From contig JAYWGN010000047.1 of assembly GCA_043778255.1 (NCBI GenBank), positions 1 to 64,000 of the forward strand: a stretch of 64,000 bases of DNA, in the 5' to 3' direction. A program made the translations under genes and the position numbers. Numbering within the stretch: position 1 is the first letter of the stretch; the number at the start of each line of letters is the position of its first letter. The notes beneath the pieces were generated by a model. That model searched no databases and was not told the origin of the DNA. It saw nothing but the letters and a program-made list of their open reading frames with translations. Shown piece after piece: positions 52,400 to 60,707 of this stretch. The DNA comes from JAYWGN01 sp043778255 (GTDB lineage: Bacteria > Bacteroidota > Bacteroidia > Chitinophagales > Chitinophagaceae).

Positions 52400-54091
52400 A
52401 TGAAAAAAATAGGATTGCTCTTATGCACCATCTCCATTGTAGCAAATGCATTTACCCAAAATACTAATGGTTGGCACCTTAAAGATAATGCAGCCGATGG
52501 TTACATGGGAATGAGTGTTGCCAAAGCTTACGAATTTTTAAAACAAAAAAACTTAAAAAGTAACCTTACCATAGTTGCTGTAATTGATAGTGGTATTGAT
52601 ACCTTACACGAAGATTTAAAACCTATACTTTGGACAAACACTAAAGAAAAACAAGGTAATGGTATTGACGATGATAAAAATGGGTATGTAGATGATGAAC
52701 ATGGTTGGAATTTTTTGGGTGGTAAAAATAATACCGCTGTAAAAAACGATAGCTACGAAGGAGCAAGAGTATATTACAATTGGAAAAGTAAATATGAAAA
52801 TGCTGACCCCAAAACTGTAACTAACAAAGCCGAATATGCTATGTGGAAAAGGGCTAAAGAAAATGTAATAGGCAGCGAAGATGATAAGGATGCTGCAATG
52901 AACCTTATATATATGCAACGAGCACTTACAGGCTTACACAGTGCAGACTCTACCTTGAAAATAGCCATGAATAAAGTAGAATATACTGGCAACGAATTAG
53001 ATGCTTTTATACCAGCAGATGCACAACAAAAAAAGGCGAAAGCAACATTATTAGCTTTAATGAAAGGCAACAATATGTTAGATAAAACTAACAAAGAATT
53101 TATGGAAGGTTTTGATGAATATGTGGCTGGTGAATTAGCCAAACAAGATGCTAAAGTAAATGCACCCAAAAATTATAGACTTGATATAACTGGCGATGAT
53201 GAAACAAATTGGAACACCAGAGGCTATGGCAACAACGATGTATTTAGTGTAACACCCAACCATGGTACACATGTAAGTGGCATTATAGCAGCGGCTCGTA
53301 ACAATGGTAAAGGTATGGACGGCGTAGCCGATAATGTACAAATAATGCTTTGCCGTGCTGTACCCGATGGCGATGAGCATGATAAAGATATTGCCCTAGC
53401 CATACGTTACGCTGTTGATAATGGTGCAAAAATTGTAAATATGAGTTTCGGTAAAAGCTTTAGTCCATACAAAAAATGGGTAGATGATGCCGTAGAGTAT
53501 GCACAATCAAAAGGTGTATTACTAGTACATGCATCGGGTAACGATAGTAAAAATTTGGATAACCCTAACGAATATAATTTTCCTACTGCTAGGTTGCTTA
53601 ATGGCAAAACTGCCACTAACTGGATAGAAGTTGGAGCAAGTGGCGACCCCGCATTAAAAGCAAAATATGGTACCAAAACGGGTGGAGAAGCAACTGAAGG
53701 TTATGCGGCTAGTTTTAGTAATTATGGCAAAAAAAATGTAGACATATTTTCACCAGGTGTAAAAATATACTCTACCATACCAGGTACTACCACCTATGGT
53801 AACAATCAAGGTACAAGTATGGCAAGTCCTGCTGCTGCAGGAGTTTGTGCTATACTTAAATCATACTTTCCAAAGCTTACACCTGAGCAAATAAAAAATA
53901 TTGTAGAAACTACTGCAGTAAAACCAGCTTACAAAACAGGCAAACCTGGTACCGATGGTGACGACTTAGTAAACCTCTCCGATATTAGCAAAACAGGTGG
54001 TATAATAAATGCTTATGAAGCAGTAAAACTTGCTTATACCATGAGTACTAACAAACTAAAAAAGCCAACACCAGTAAAAAAGAAAAAGTAA
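52400..54091 (+). CDS. Exported S8 subtilisin-like serine protease
   Basis: A 563-residue protease with a signal peptide (GLLLCTISIVANAFTQ). The catalytic triad is Asp in IVAVIDSGIDTLHEDL, His in NHGTHVSGIIAAARNNG and Ser in GTSMASPAAAGVCAIL; the oxyanion Asn is in VHASGNDSKN. Between the Asp and His blocks lies an insertion of about 200 residues (KSKYENADPKT to AKQDAKVNAPK), much longer than in classical subtilisins but seen in Bacteroidota relatives. No T9SS tail is present; the end is basic (KKPTPVKKKK). Secretion to the periplasm is likely. Confidence 0.93.
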   Translation: MKKIGLLLCTISIVANAFTQNTNGWHLKDNAADGYMGMSVAKAYEFLKQKNLKSNLTIVAVIDSGIDTLHEDLKPILWTNTKEKQGNGIDDDKNGYVDDEHGWNFLGGKNNTAVKNDSYEGARVYYNWKSKYENADPKTVTNKAEYAMWKRAKENVIGSEDDKDAAMNLIYMQRALTGLHSADSTLKIAMNKVEYTGNELDAFIPADAQQKKAKATLLALMKGNNMLDKTNKEFMEGFDEYVAGELAKQDAKVNAPKNYRLDITGDDETNWNTRGYGNNDVFSVTPNHGTHVSGIIAAARNNGKGMDGVADNVQIMLCRAVPDGDEHDKDIALAIRYAVDNGAKIVNMSFGKSFSPYKKWVDDAVEYAQSKGVLLVHASGNDSKNLDNPNEYNFPTARLLNGKTATNWIEVGASGDPALKAKYGTKTGGEATEGYAASFSNYGKKNVDIFSPGVKIYSTIPGTTTYGNNQGTSMASPAAAGVCAILKSYFPKLTPEQIKNIVETTAVKPAYKTGKPGTDGDDLVNLSDISKTGGIINAYEAVKLAYTMSTNKLKKPTPVKKKK

Positions 54092-54117
54092 AATTGACTT
54101 ACCTAAAAAAGTAATTT

Positions 54118-54153
54118 AACAACCTTTACCATGTGTTTTGTAAAGGTTGTTTG
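54118..54153 (+). terminator. Terminator after the subtilisin gene
   Basis: AACAACCTTTAC / GTAAAGGTTGTT perfect 12-bp stem followed by TGTTTATT. Confidence 0.8.
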
Positions 54154-54271
54154 TTTATTAGGCTATAATTTTTTATTGTAATAGGTACTATTTTCTTTTC
54201 ACAATTCCTAAAACATAATTTTACTACTTACAATTTCTTTTGCACCTTTGCATAAATTTTTGAAGTTATTT

Positions 54272-55096
54272 ATGAAATACCTACTACCGTTTTTACTATT
54301 AACAATTAGCATTACAAGCTGTGTAAAAAACAATGTAAAACAGCGACCGCAATACAAACAATTTTTTGAAAAATATAAACTCAACGGTACATTTGCTACT
54401 TACGATAATGTGTACAACGAGTTTAGTGTATATAACCTCAAAAGATTTAGGGATAGTGCCTACTCACCGGCAAGTACATTTAAAATTATAAATAGCTTAA
54501 TAGGAATTGAAACGGGCATACTCGACCCTAAAGAGGTAATGAAATGGGATGGTAAGCCAAAGGCATTTAAACAATGGGAAGCCGATTATGCCTTTAAAGA
54601 AGCCTTTCAAAATTCGGTGGTGTGGTACTTTCAAGATGTAGCAAGGCGAATAGGCAAACCTACAATGCAAAAGTATTTGGATAGTATGCAATATGGTAGC
54701 AAAAAAATAATTGGTGCAGTCGATTCATTCTGGCTCAACAATACTTTAACCCTCACATCGGATGAACAAATGGGTATTTTAAAACGTGTATATTTTAATA
54801 AATTAAGCAACTTATTTAGTAGCCGTACTATGAGTATTGTAAAAGATGCAATGCTTATGGAAAAAACAGATAAGTATAGTATAAGTTACAAAACAGGACT
54901 CACAATTGGCAAAAATGGCTTACCACTTTCGTGGATAATTGGTTGGGTGGAGCATCCTGGTGCTAACCCAACTGTTAACTTTTTTGTGTTAAATGCGGAG
55001 GGTAATGTAACCACCGATGAAATGATAAATACACGAAAACTACTACTAATGGATTTGTTAAAAGAAGAAAAATTATTAAGTAATTACCAACAATAA
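54272..55096 (+). CDS. Class D (OXA-like) beta-lactamase or penicillin-recognising lipoprotein
   Basis: A 274-residue lipoprotein (Cys17 in ISITSC). The serine-acylase motifs of class D enzymes are all present: S68-T-F-K71 in SPASTFKIINSL, S115-V-V in NSVVWYFQDVARRIG, YKTGLT near residue 215 and the GWVEHPG box. Spacing and the FWLNNTLTLTSDEQ segment follow OXA enzymes. It would act in the periplasm or on the outer membrane and could open beta-lactams through a carbamylated Lys71. Activity is not proven by motifs; sensor-type penicillin binders look alike. It lies 8 bp before ispG. Confidence 0.85.
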   Translation: MKYLLPFLLLTISITSCVKNNVKQRPQYKQFFEKYKLNGTFATYDNVYNEFSVYNLKRFRDSAYSPASTFKIINSLIGIETGILDPKEVMKWDGKPKAFKQWEADYAFKEAFQNSVVWYFQDVARRIGKPTMQKYLDSMQYGSKKIIGAVDSFWLNNTLTLTSDEQMGILKRVYFNKLSNLFSSRTMSIVKDAMLMEKTDKYSISYKTGLTIGKNGLPLSWIIGWVEHPGANPTVNFFVLNAEGNVTTDEMINTRKLLLMDLLKEEKLLSNYQQ

Positions 55097-55103
55097 TGCT
55101 ATA

Positions 55104-57065
55104 ATGAACCGACTACTCACCCGTGAAGTAAAAGTGGGCAACTTGCTTATAGGCAACAATAACCCTATACAAGTACAAACAATGACCACCACCGATACTA
55201 TGGATACCGAAGCCACAGTGGCACAGTGTATTAGGTGTATTGAAGCTGGTGCTGCATTAGTACGTATTACTGCTCCAAGTAAAAATGAAGCCGAAAATTT
55301 AAGAAATATAAAAGCTGAATTATTAAAAAAAGGTTACACTACTCCATTAGTTGCCGATATACATTTTACCCCAAATGCTGCCGAAATTGCTGCAACTATT
55401 GTAGCAAAAGTTAGGGTTAATCCCGGCAATTATGTGGACAAAAAAAAGTTTGAACAAATTGACTATACCAATGCCGAATATGCTGAAGAAATAGACCGAA
55501 TACGAGAACGATTTACACCACTCGTACTTATATGTAAGCAACACGGTACAGCAATGCGAATAGGTACTAACCACGGTAGCCTAAGCGACCGTATAATGAG
55601 CCGCTATGGCGATACAGCCAATGGTATGGTGGAAAGTGCAATGGAATTTTTGCGAATTGCCCGAAGCGAAAATTACCACCAAATAATATTAAGTATGAAA
55701 AGCAGTAACCCATTGGTAATGGTACAAGCCTACCGCTTATTGGTACATACTATGCAGCAGGAGTTTGGCGAATGTTACCCACTACACCTTGGCGTTACTG
55801 AGGCTGGCGATGGTGAAGATGGGCGTATTAAAAGTGCCATTGGTATTGGCACTTTGCTTGAAGATGGAATAGGCGATACCATAAGAGTATCACTAACCGA
55901 AGACCCCGAATTTGAAATACCAGTATGCAATGATATAGTAAACAGATACAGCAATACTATTGCGAATAATGAACCTATTACAGCTTTAAATTTTAACTAT
56001 AATAGGTTTAGTTACAACCGTCGCAAATCCTTTGCCATACACAATATTGGTGGCTCACAGGTGCCTGTGGTAGTGGCTGATTTAAGTAGTATTGAGGCTA
56101 TTACAACTACACATTTGCAAAGTGTTGGCTACACCTATAATGCCACTACCGATAAGTGGGCAATAGCCGATGCAGCAGCCGATTATATTTATATTGGTAG
56201 CAAGGTATTGCAGTTTACAATACCAGGTACATTAGGTGTACTTACTGATTTTGCCTTATGGCAAAATGCTACGCATAGTGCCCCTAATTATTTCCCCTTA
56301 TTTGCTGCAAATGATTATTTGCAAAATAAAAACTTCCGTCACCCAACTTTAAACTTTGTAATGGTTGATGCCGCAACTGATGCTATTAATAAAGCTGAGT
56401 TAACCACATTTGCCGAGCATACTAATGTAGTACTTTGCTTTAGCAGTATGGCTTTGCAAGCCATGCACCAAGTACGTAATATGTTTTTAAATGCTATTGA
56501 AGTACACTGCAATAATCCTGTAGTACTAATTACCGATAGTAATAAAAATACGATAGATGAACACCTCATACACTTTGCAACAGAAACTGGAGCTTTGTTA
56601 TTAGATGGATTTGGCGATGGCATTTGCCTTGGCATTACTAACAAAAACGACTTTAAAGCTACTGCCATTACAGGCCGTACTTACCTGCCAGTAAACGATT
56701 TGTACCAATTTGTAAACAATACAGCTTTTGGTATATTACAAGCTACCCGTACCCGTATAAGCAAAACGGAATATATAAGTTGCCCAAGCTGTGGCCGTAC
56801 CTTATTTGACTTACAAGAAACTACGGCAAAAATAAGAGCCGTTACAAGCCACTTAAAAGGGCTAAAAATTGCCATAATGGGCTGTATAGTAAATGGCCCT
56901 GGCGAAATGGCCGATGCCGACTTTGGCTATGTAGGCAGTGGCACAGGCAAAATAACATTGTATAAAAGTAAAGATGTAGTAAAGAAAAATATACCAAGTG
57001 AAATAGCCGTGGACGAACTTATAAATTTGCTAAAAGATAATAATGTTTGGATAGAAAAAGAGTAA
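55104..57065 (+). CDS. ispG: 4-hydroxy-3-methylbut-2-enyl diphosphate synthase, three-domain form
   Basis: A 653-residue IspG (GcpE), the penultimate enzyme of the non-mevalonate isoprenoid pathway. The TIM barrel (NNNPIQVQTMTTTDT, VRVNPGNYVD, MRIGTNHGSLSDRIMSRYG) is followed by the large insert domain of plants, Chlamydiae and Bacteroidota (about 270-540). The 4Fe-4S domain comes last, with Cys ligands in ISCPSCGRTLFDL and IMGCIVNGPGEM. The start follows the beta-lactamase stop by 7 bp, so transcription is probably shared. Confidence 0.96.
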   Translation: MNRLLTREVKVGNLLIGNNNPIQVQTMTTTDTMDTEATVAQCIRCIEAGAALVRITAPSKNEAENLRNIKAELLKKGYTTPLVADIHFTPNAAEIAATIVAKVRVNPGNYVDKKKFEQIDYTNAEYAEEIDRIRERFTPLVLICKQHGTAMRIGTNHGSLSDRIMSRYGDTANGMVESAMEFLRIARSENYHQIILSMKSSNPLVMVQAYRLLVHTMQQEFGECYPLHLGVTEAGDGEDGRIKSAIGIGTLLEDGIGDTIRVSLTEDPEFEIPVCNDIVNRYSNTIANNEPITALNFNYNRFSYNRRKSFAIHNIGGSQVPVVVADLSSIEAITTTHLQSVGYTYNATTDKWAIADAAADYIYIGSKVLQFTIPGTLGVLTDFALWQNATHSAPNYFPLFAANDYLQNKNFRHPTLNFVMVDAATDAINKAELTTFAEHTNVVLCFSSMALQAMHQVRNMFLNAIEVHCNNPVVLITDSNKNTIDEHLIHFATETGALLLDGFGDGICLGITNKNDFKATAITGRTYLPVNDLYQFVNNTAFGILQATRTRISKTEYISCPSCGRTLFDLQETTAKIRAVTSHLKGLKIAIMGCIVNGPGEMADADFGYVGSGTGKITLYKSKDVVKKNIPSEIAVDELINLLKDNNVWIEKE

Positions 57066-57101
57066 ATACTGTCGAAAAAGAAAATTTTAAAGCAATTATT
57101 T

Positions 57102-58031
57102 ATGAAAAATATTATTTGTTTAATTATTACATTTACAGTAAATCTCTGTTTGTCAGCTCAGATACCTTGTAACGGAACAAACAATCCTAGTAAAGAAGTT
57201 CTTTTATACAATTTAAAGCAATATCCAATTTTAGACACAAGGCCAAGTTTGTATATTGATAGTTGCAACTTATCCGACTCAATTATAAAGCAGATTAACT
57301 ACAGACTACGAAATTGGAAATGGAGTAAAGAATCAATTGAAAATTATGTAAATTCTCAATTAAGCTACTACAAAGAATTTTATGGTATAGATAAGTTAGC
57401 TGCAAATAATCCACCAGATTTAGATTCTATTTTTAAAGTAAAAAAAGATACTATCACGAACCCAATAAAAGCTGACTTGGTTTCTAGGATGGAAAATGAT
57501 GACTTTTTCAAAATACCACCAAATTTAGTATTAACAGTAGGTTGGTTAAATTTACAATCTGCAAAAGCTTTTTTGAAAGATACAGCTATGAAAGATGCAA
57601 ATCATTATCCTATTTGGGCAGTAGAATTAGCTTTAGCAAGGTTAGGTGAAAAAAAAATTAGAGATAGAATTATCTCCGAAGATTCCAAAATAATCCTTTC
57701 TCAAATTAATGATAATAGTAACGTATCTTTTTTTAATAGTTTTAAGCGAATGACTTATCTTAACACACAAGAGAGTATTTATGAACTACATAAATGGGTT
57801 GATACTGCTTATACTATTGAATTGTATGCTTCAGGTACTGAATTAACTTACCTTTCAACTGAGTTTTTGTACAGTATAAAAAGAGCAATTTTAAATAAAG
57901 AATTTCATGAAATTGTAAGAAGAATACCACATGAGGGTATTGAAAGTACTAGTGATATACTGCTTGCAAAAAAATGGTTAATTGAAAATAAAGGAAAGTA
58001 TCAATTAAACAAAAAGTTATGTGTATTCTGA
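57102..58031 (+). CDS. Secreted protein of unknown function
   Basis: A 309-residue protein with a signal peptide (IICLIITFTVNLCLSAQ). The mature part is mostly helical (SIIKQINYRLRNWKWSKESI, HYPIWAVELALARLGEKKI) and may form HEAT-like pairs; no known motif or active site is seen. It is clearly more AT-rich than ispG and the following SIMPL gene. It lies 36 bp behind ispG. It is one of four AT-rich exported unknowns in the window. Confidence 0.6.
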   Translation: MKNIICLIITFTVNLCLSAQIPCNGTNNPSKEVLLYNLKQYPILDTRPSLYIDSCNLSDSIIKQINYRLRNWKWSKESIENYVNSQLSYYKEFYGIDKLAANNPPDLDSIFKVKKDTITNPIKADLVSRMENDDFFKIPPNLVLTVGWLNLQSAKAFLKDTAMKDANHYPIWAVELALARLGEKKIRDRIISEDSKIILSQINDNSNVSFFNSFKRMTYLNTQESIYELHKWVDTAYTIELYASGTELTYLSTEFLYSIKRAILNKEFHEIVRRIPHEGIESTSDILLAKKWLIENKGKYQLNKKLCVF

Positions 58032-58081
58032 TTTTACAGTAAATATTAGCTACATTAGCTAAACCAAACCAAAATTTACCC

Positions 58082-58807
58082 TTGAAAAATTACCTAAAAT
58101 ATAGTATAGTTGCACTTACTGCCATAGTAGTAACATTGCTTTTGGCCAATGCATATAAATACAAAAATAAAACTGCTCAAACCATTACAGTAACTGGCTT
58201 GGCCGAGCAGGAGTTTGTAAGCGATCAAATAGTGTGGAATATTAATTATAGCCGTACTAATATGGATATTAAATTGGCTTATGCAGCACTTAAAGATGAT
58301 GAAAAATTAGTAAAGGCTTACCTTCAAGAAAACGGAGTAGCTAATAAAGAAATAGTAACAAGTAGTGTTAATGTAAATAAAGATTTTAACAACGAAACTG
58401 TAGATGGTAGGAGTGTAAGTACCTTTAATGGTTATACCCTTTCGCAACGTGTAACTGTGGATAGCAAAGAGGTTGATAAAGTAGAGCAACTCTCCAGAAG
58501 CATTACTGGCTTGTTAGAAAAAGGGGTGGAATTAAGTTCCTCGTCGCCTAGTTATTATTACCAAAAGTTAAACGAACTCAAAAAAGATTTGTTAGCTAAT
58601 GCTAGTAACGATGCCAAACAACGAGCAGCAACTATAGCCAAAAATAGTGGAGCAGGGTTGGGTGATTTGGTAAAAGCAAATATGGGAGTATTTCAAATAA
58701 CTGGTAAAAACTCCGAAGAAGATTATAGCTATGGCGGAAGCTTTAATACCAGTAGCAAAGTAAAAAAAGCTAGTATTACCGTAAAGGTTGATTATAGAAT
58801 TAACTAA
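58082..58807 (+). CDS. SIMPL-domain (DUF541) periplasmic protein
   Basis: A 241-residue membrane-anchored protein starting at TTG. An N-terminal helix (YSIVALTAIVVTLLLANAY) precedes the SIMPL domain (QTITVTGLAEQEFVSDQIVW, VTSSVNVNKDFNNETVDG, YTLSQRVTVDSKEVDKVEQL). Relatives such as YggE/BP26 are linked to oxidative stress, but their mechanism is unclear. It is upstream of the phenylacetyl-CoA genes on the same strand, without an obvious link. Confidence 0.88.
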   Translation: MKNYLKYSIVALTAIVVTLLLANAYKYKNKTAQTITVTGLAEQEFVSDQIVWNINYSRTNMDIKLAYAALKDDEKLVKAYLQENGVANKEIVTSSVNVNKDFNNETVDGRSVSTFNGYTLSQRVTVDSKEVDKVEQLSRSITGLLEKGVELSSSSPSYYYQKLNELKKDLLANASNDAKQRAATIAKNSGAGLGDLVKANMGVFQITGKNSEEDYSYGGSFNTSSKVKKASITVKVDYRIN

Positions 58808-58829
58808 ATTTATATAAAATAATTTGCAA

Positions 58830-59198
58830 ATGAATTTTACAATAATCAAATATTACTATGGCGATATACCCGACGAAAATACGGGTACAACACCTATATT
58901 AAAAGTAGCTGAAATGCCCAATGAGTGGGTATTGTGGGAAATATTTGTGCGAAGCAAACAAGGGCTTGACCATAAGCATGTAGGTAGCTTACATGCAGCC
59001 GATGCTACTATGGCCATCGCCAATGCCCGTGATGTATATACCCGCCGCCAAGAGGGTGTAAGTATATGGGCAATTGAAAGTAAAAATATACATGCCAGCA
59101 ACCCCGATGATGCTGAGAGTTTCTACGAACCAGCACAGGATAAAGTATATAGGCATCCCACATTTTACGACTTGCCTAATGAGGTAGGGCACATGTAA
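58830..59198 (+). CDS. paaB: Phenylacetyl-CoA epoxidase subunit PaaB
   Basis: A 122-residue small subunit of the ring-1,2-phenylacetyl-CoA epoxidase. EWVLWEIFVRSKQGLDHKHV, GSLHAADATMAIANARDVYTR and GVSIWAIESKNIHAS are characteristic. PaaB links the PaaAC catalytic subcomplexes. An extra N-terminal stretch of about 30 residues precedes the family core. ATG 58830 was chosen over the TTG at 58824; an ATAATTTG box-like sequence ends 3 nt before it. The next genes are paaC and paaD, but paaA is absent upstream. Confidence 0.93.
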   Translation: MNFTIIKYYYGDIPDENTGTTPILKVAEMPNEWVLWEIFVRSKQGLDHKHVGSLHAADATMAIANARDVYTRRQEGVSIWAIESKNIHASNPDDAESFYEPAQDKVYRHPTFYDLPNEVGHM

Positions 59199-59301
59199 TA
59201 GTTTAGTTTTTTACAATACCTATTTTTAATTTTTTTTTGTAAAATAATACAAAGTGAACAACCCAACCATAATAAAAAGCACAAACGAAACAGGAACGGT
59301 A

Positions 59302-60066
59302 ATGCCTAATGAAAGTACCATAAATTACATACTCCACTTAGCCGATAATGCACTTATACTAGCACAAATACAAAGTGATTGGTGCGGACACGGTCCAATA
59401 CTAGAGCAAGATATTGCTATTACTAATATAAGTTTGGATATACTAGGGCAAGCCCGAAACCTTTACCAGTATGCAGCCTTGCTTATTGGTGGCAATACTA
59501 CAGAAGATACTTTGGCTTACCTCCGTACCGAACGTGAATTTAAAAACTGTATATTGGTGGAGCAGCCTAATGGCGATTGGGCTAACACTATTTTAAAGCT
59601 GTATTTATTTAGTCAGTTTCAGCAAGTATATTTTCAACAACTTATTAATAGTACCGATACACAACTTGCAGCCATAGCCGAAAAAAGCAGCAAAGAAACT
59701 GCCTACCATGTACGGTGGAGTAAAGATTGGGTGCTACGTATAGGCGATGGTAACACCGAAAGTAATAGCCGTATGTTGGCAGCAATTACTAACTTATGGA
59801 AATACACCCCCGAATTATTTACCAATGCAAGTTATGAATCTACTGCTTCGCAAAATGGTATTGGAGTGGATGTAACTACCTTGCAACAACAGTGGCTGCA
59901 AGCCGTAAGCGACACATTTAGCGAAGCTACATTAAATAGTACCTTAACAATACCTAGTGGCTGGAACGGGCTTAATGGCAAGCAAGGTGTACATACCGAA
60001 AACATGGGGTTTATATTAGCTAATTTGCAATATTTGCAACGTACCTACCCAGGTTGTGAGTGGTAA
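59302..60066 (+). CDS. paaC: Phenylacetyl-CoA epoxidase subunit PaaC
   Basis: A 254-residue helical, ferritin-like structural subunit of the epoxidase. It has ILHLADNALILAQIQSDWCG, HGPILEQDIAITNISLDILG, LAYLRTEREFKNCILVEQ and ETAYHVRWSKDWVLRIGDG. It pairs with the catalytic di-iron subunit PaaA, which is not encoded here. The ATG at 59302 gives the usual family N-terminus; a GTG at 59254 would add 16 residues. Confidence 0.93.
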   Translation: MPNESTINYILHLADNALILAQIQSDWCGHGPILEQDIAITNISLDILGQARNLYQYAALLIGGNTTEDTLAYLRTEREFKNCILVEQPNGDWANTILKLYLFSQFQQVYFQQLINSTDTQLAAIAEKSSKETAYHVRWSKDWVLRIGDGNTESNSRMLAAITNLWKYTPELFTNASYESTASQNGIGVDVTTLQQQWLQAVSDTFSEATLNSTLTIPSGWNGLNGKQGVHTENMGFILANLQYLQRTYPGCEW

Positions 60067-60085
60067 TTATAAATGTAGTGTAAAA

Positions 60086-60604
60086 ATGAAATTATTAACT
60101 AAAAATACTGAACACTTGCCAACTGAAATAGAGCAAAAAATTTGGGATTTACTTGCCACAGTTTGCGACCCAGAAGTACCCGTACTTACCATACTCGACT
60201 TAGGCATAGTACGCCATGTAACCGCCCAATTAAAATACAATAACGAACTAACAGCACAAATATATATAACACCAACCTACACAGGTTGCCCAGCAATGGA
60301 TATTATAAGTATGCAAATAAAAATGGTGTTATTAGAAAACGGCATAAAAAACCATACCATACACCAAGTATTAAGCCCAGCATGGACCACCGATTGGATG
60401 ACCGAAACCGGTAAACAAAAACTAAAAGCTTATGGTATAGCTGCACCCAACAAAAACTTTATAATACCAACCAATGGTGTAGAATGCCCACAGTGTAACA
60501 GTATCAACACCACTTTAATAAGCGAATTTGGTAGCACAGCATGCAAAAGCCTTTACCAATGCAGCGATTGTAAAGAGCCGTTTGATTATTTTAAATGCCA
60601 TTAA
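60086..60604 (+). CDS. paaD: Phenylacetyl-CoA epoxidase maturation protein PaaD
   Basis: A 172-residue MIP18/SufT-family protein needed for iron-sulfur maturation of the epoxidase reductase. The N-terminal domain shows LLATVCDPEVPVLTILDLGI and TPTYTGCPAMDII; a C-terminal zinc-ribbon-like segment has VECPQCNS and YQCSDCKEPFDYFKCH. ATG 60086 lies 19 bp after paaC. An upstream GTG would overlap it. The reductase gene paaE is not downstream; a kinase gene follows instead. Confidence 0.92.
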   Translation: MKLLTKNTEHLPTEIEQKIWDLLATVCDPEVPVLTILDLGIVRHVTAQLKYNNELTAQIYITPTYTGCPAMDIISMQIKMVLLENGIKNHTIHQVLSPAWTTDWMTETGKQKLKAYGIAAPNKNFIIPTNGVECPQCNSINTTLISEFGSTACKSLYQCSDCKEPFDYFKCH

Positions 60605-60668
60605 TGTTGTAGTAATAAATTGTTTTTTGTATTTTTTTTGATAAATATTTATTTCAATATTTGCTAAC

Positions 60669-60676
60669 TATATTTG
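60669..60676 (+). promoter_or_regulatory. -7 box of the AmgK-RapZ gene
   Basis: TATATTTG with a 31-nt leader; it separates this gene from the paa genes. Confidence 0.4.
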
Positions 60677-60707
60677 CACCTTTACTTACCCCAATACTTT
60701 ACTATAT

